DNA of 21,710 nucleotides from a virus, in IMG/VR virus record IMGVR_UViG_3300047443_000030, positions 1-21,710 of that record, one strand, 5' to 3'. Of the stretch, positions 21,198 through 21,710 are shown piece by piece. Made by a program: the position numbers and the translations under genes. How positions within the stretch are numbered: position 1 is the first letter of the stretch; each line of letters opens with the position of its first letter. Under the pieces are notes generated by a model, which was given only the letters and a program-made list of their open reading frames with translations, was not told where the DNA came from and did no database searches.

Positions 21198-21710
21198 CGC
21201 GCGCCGAGCGGGTCCTTGCCCACCGCTGGAAGCCGATCGCGCTCTTGGCGTTCCTGCTGTTCCTCACCGGCGCCGTGCTCCTGGTGTACGTGCGCGTCCA
21301 GTCCGAGGCCACGCGCGCCGACCAGCTCGCCGACGAGGCCGACCTCCGGGGCAGCGCCGTGTCCACCCTCGCCGGGGACGTCCGGGCGCTGCGGGCGCAG
21401 GTGAAAGCCCGGGGCGGCACCCCGGTTGCCCCGGACCCCACCAAGGCCGTCAAGGACTTGCCGGACCGCGCCGAGGTTCCAGTGCCCATCCCCGGGCCGC
21501 CCGGACCGAAGGGCGACAAGGGCGACACCGGGAAGGCGGCGCCAACCGTGACGCCGTCGCCGGGGGCATCCGGAGCGGCCGGCGCCTCGGGAGCCGACGG
21601 GGCGACCGGGCCTCAAGGCCCACAGGGCGAGCCCGGCGCGGTTGGACCGCAGGGCCCCGCCGGGCCACAGGGCGACCCAGGGCCCGCCGGCGCGGACGGC
21701 AAGGACGGCC
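21194..21710 (+). CDS. Membrane-anchored collagen-like protein (3' partial)
   Basis: The frame is open to the right edge (172 full codons seen). After a short basic N-terminus comes one hydrophobic span, ALLAFLLFLTGAVLLVYVRV (about 16-35). A charged helical stalk follows (about 36-75, DQLADEADLRGSAVSTLAGD). Then a Pro-rich linker leads to collagen-type G-X-Y triplets: GPPGPKGDKGDTG, a Ser/Thr/Pro break, and a longer run including GPQGPQGEPGAVGPQGPAGP, continuing past the window. This predicts a trimeric rod fixed in the membrane, presumably facing outward. ATG 21194 overlaps the previous stop (ATGA). Whatever domain follows the collagen part is out of view. A tail-fibre role seems less likely because of the membrane anchor. 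Confidence 0.85.
   Translation, partial: MTRAERVLAHRWKPIALLAFLLFLTGAVLLVYVRVQSEATRADQLADEADLRGSAVSTLAGDVRALRAQVKARGGTPVAPDPTKAVKDLPDRAEVPVPIPGPPGPKGDKGDTGKAAPTVTPSPGASGAAGASGADGATGPQGPQGEPGAVGPQGPAGPQGDPGPAGADGKDG

Overview
The window looks like the late (packaging, head, tail, lysis) half of a temperate-type siphovirus or prophage from a high-GC actinomycete, most likely Streptomyces or a close relative. The reasons are very G/C-rich third codon positions, frequent GTG/TTG starts behind GGAGG-type ribosome binding sites, actinophage-style gene order, and proteins of actinobacterial type (an FtsK/TraB-like ATPase and an Rv2179c-type exoribonuclease). All credible genes lie on the + strand. 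The long minus-strand open frames are antisense shadows typical of high-GC DNA. No integrase, tRNA, CRISPR array or insertion sequence was seen.

Region 1 (1-1540) is the end of an 'early' or plasmid-like module. It holds an FtsK/SpoIIIE-type ATPase cut by the left edge, a short intergenic patch full of GGGAGG/CCTCCC repeats, and a 66-residue helix-turn-helix protein. A perfect 12-bp hairpin (1610-1642) separates this from the phage late genes. Region 2 (about 1665-6276) is packaging and procapsid: HNH endonuclease, a non-coding stretch that is the best candidate for cos (2010-2183), P27-type small terminase, large terminase, a tiny membrane protein, HK97-type portal and prohead protease. Region 3 (6418-9800) is capsid and connector: HK97-fold major capsid protein followed by a terminator-like hairpin, a small coiled-coil protein, an Ig-like/head-tail connector fusion, a probable tail terminator and a 59-residue protein of unknown role. 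Region 4 (9793-18942) is the tail: tube protein, tail-assembly chaperone pair expressed by a probable -1 frameshift, a gp10-like protein, an 1160-residue tape measure, a 981-residue hub/minor tail protein carrying two lectin-like insertions, and a second minor tail protein. Region 5 (18954-21710) is lysis: a small unknown protein, endolysin (CHAP-like plus peptidoglycan-binding domain), an Rv2179c-like 3'-5' exoribonuclease, an r1t-type holin, a membrane-anchored coiled-coil protein and a membrane-anchored collagen-like protein cut by the right edge.

Genes are tightly packed, with several ATGA/GTGA stop-start overlaps, so the late region probably behaves as one or two long transcripts with internal attenuation after the capsid gene. 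The observations most worth following up are the exoribonuclease inside the lysis cassette, the membrane-tethered collagen-like protein beside it, the ATPase-plus-repeat module joined to packaging genes, the HNH gene whose best-placed start is ACG, and the tail-chaperone frameshift without a textbook slippery heptamer.
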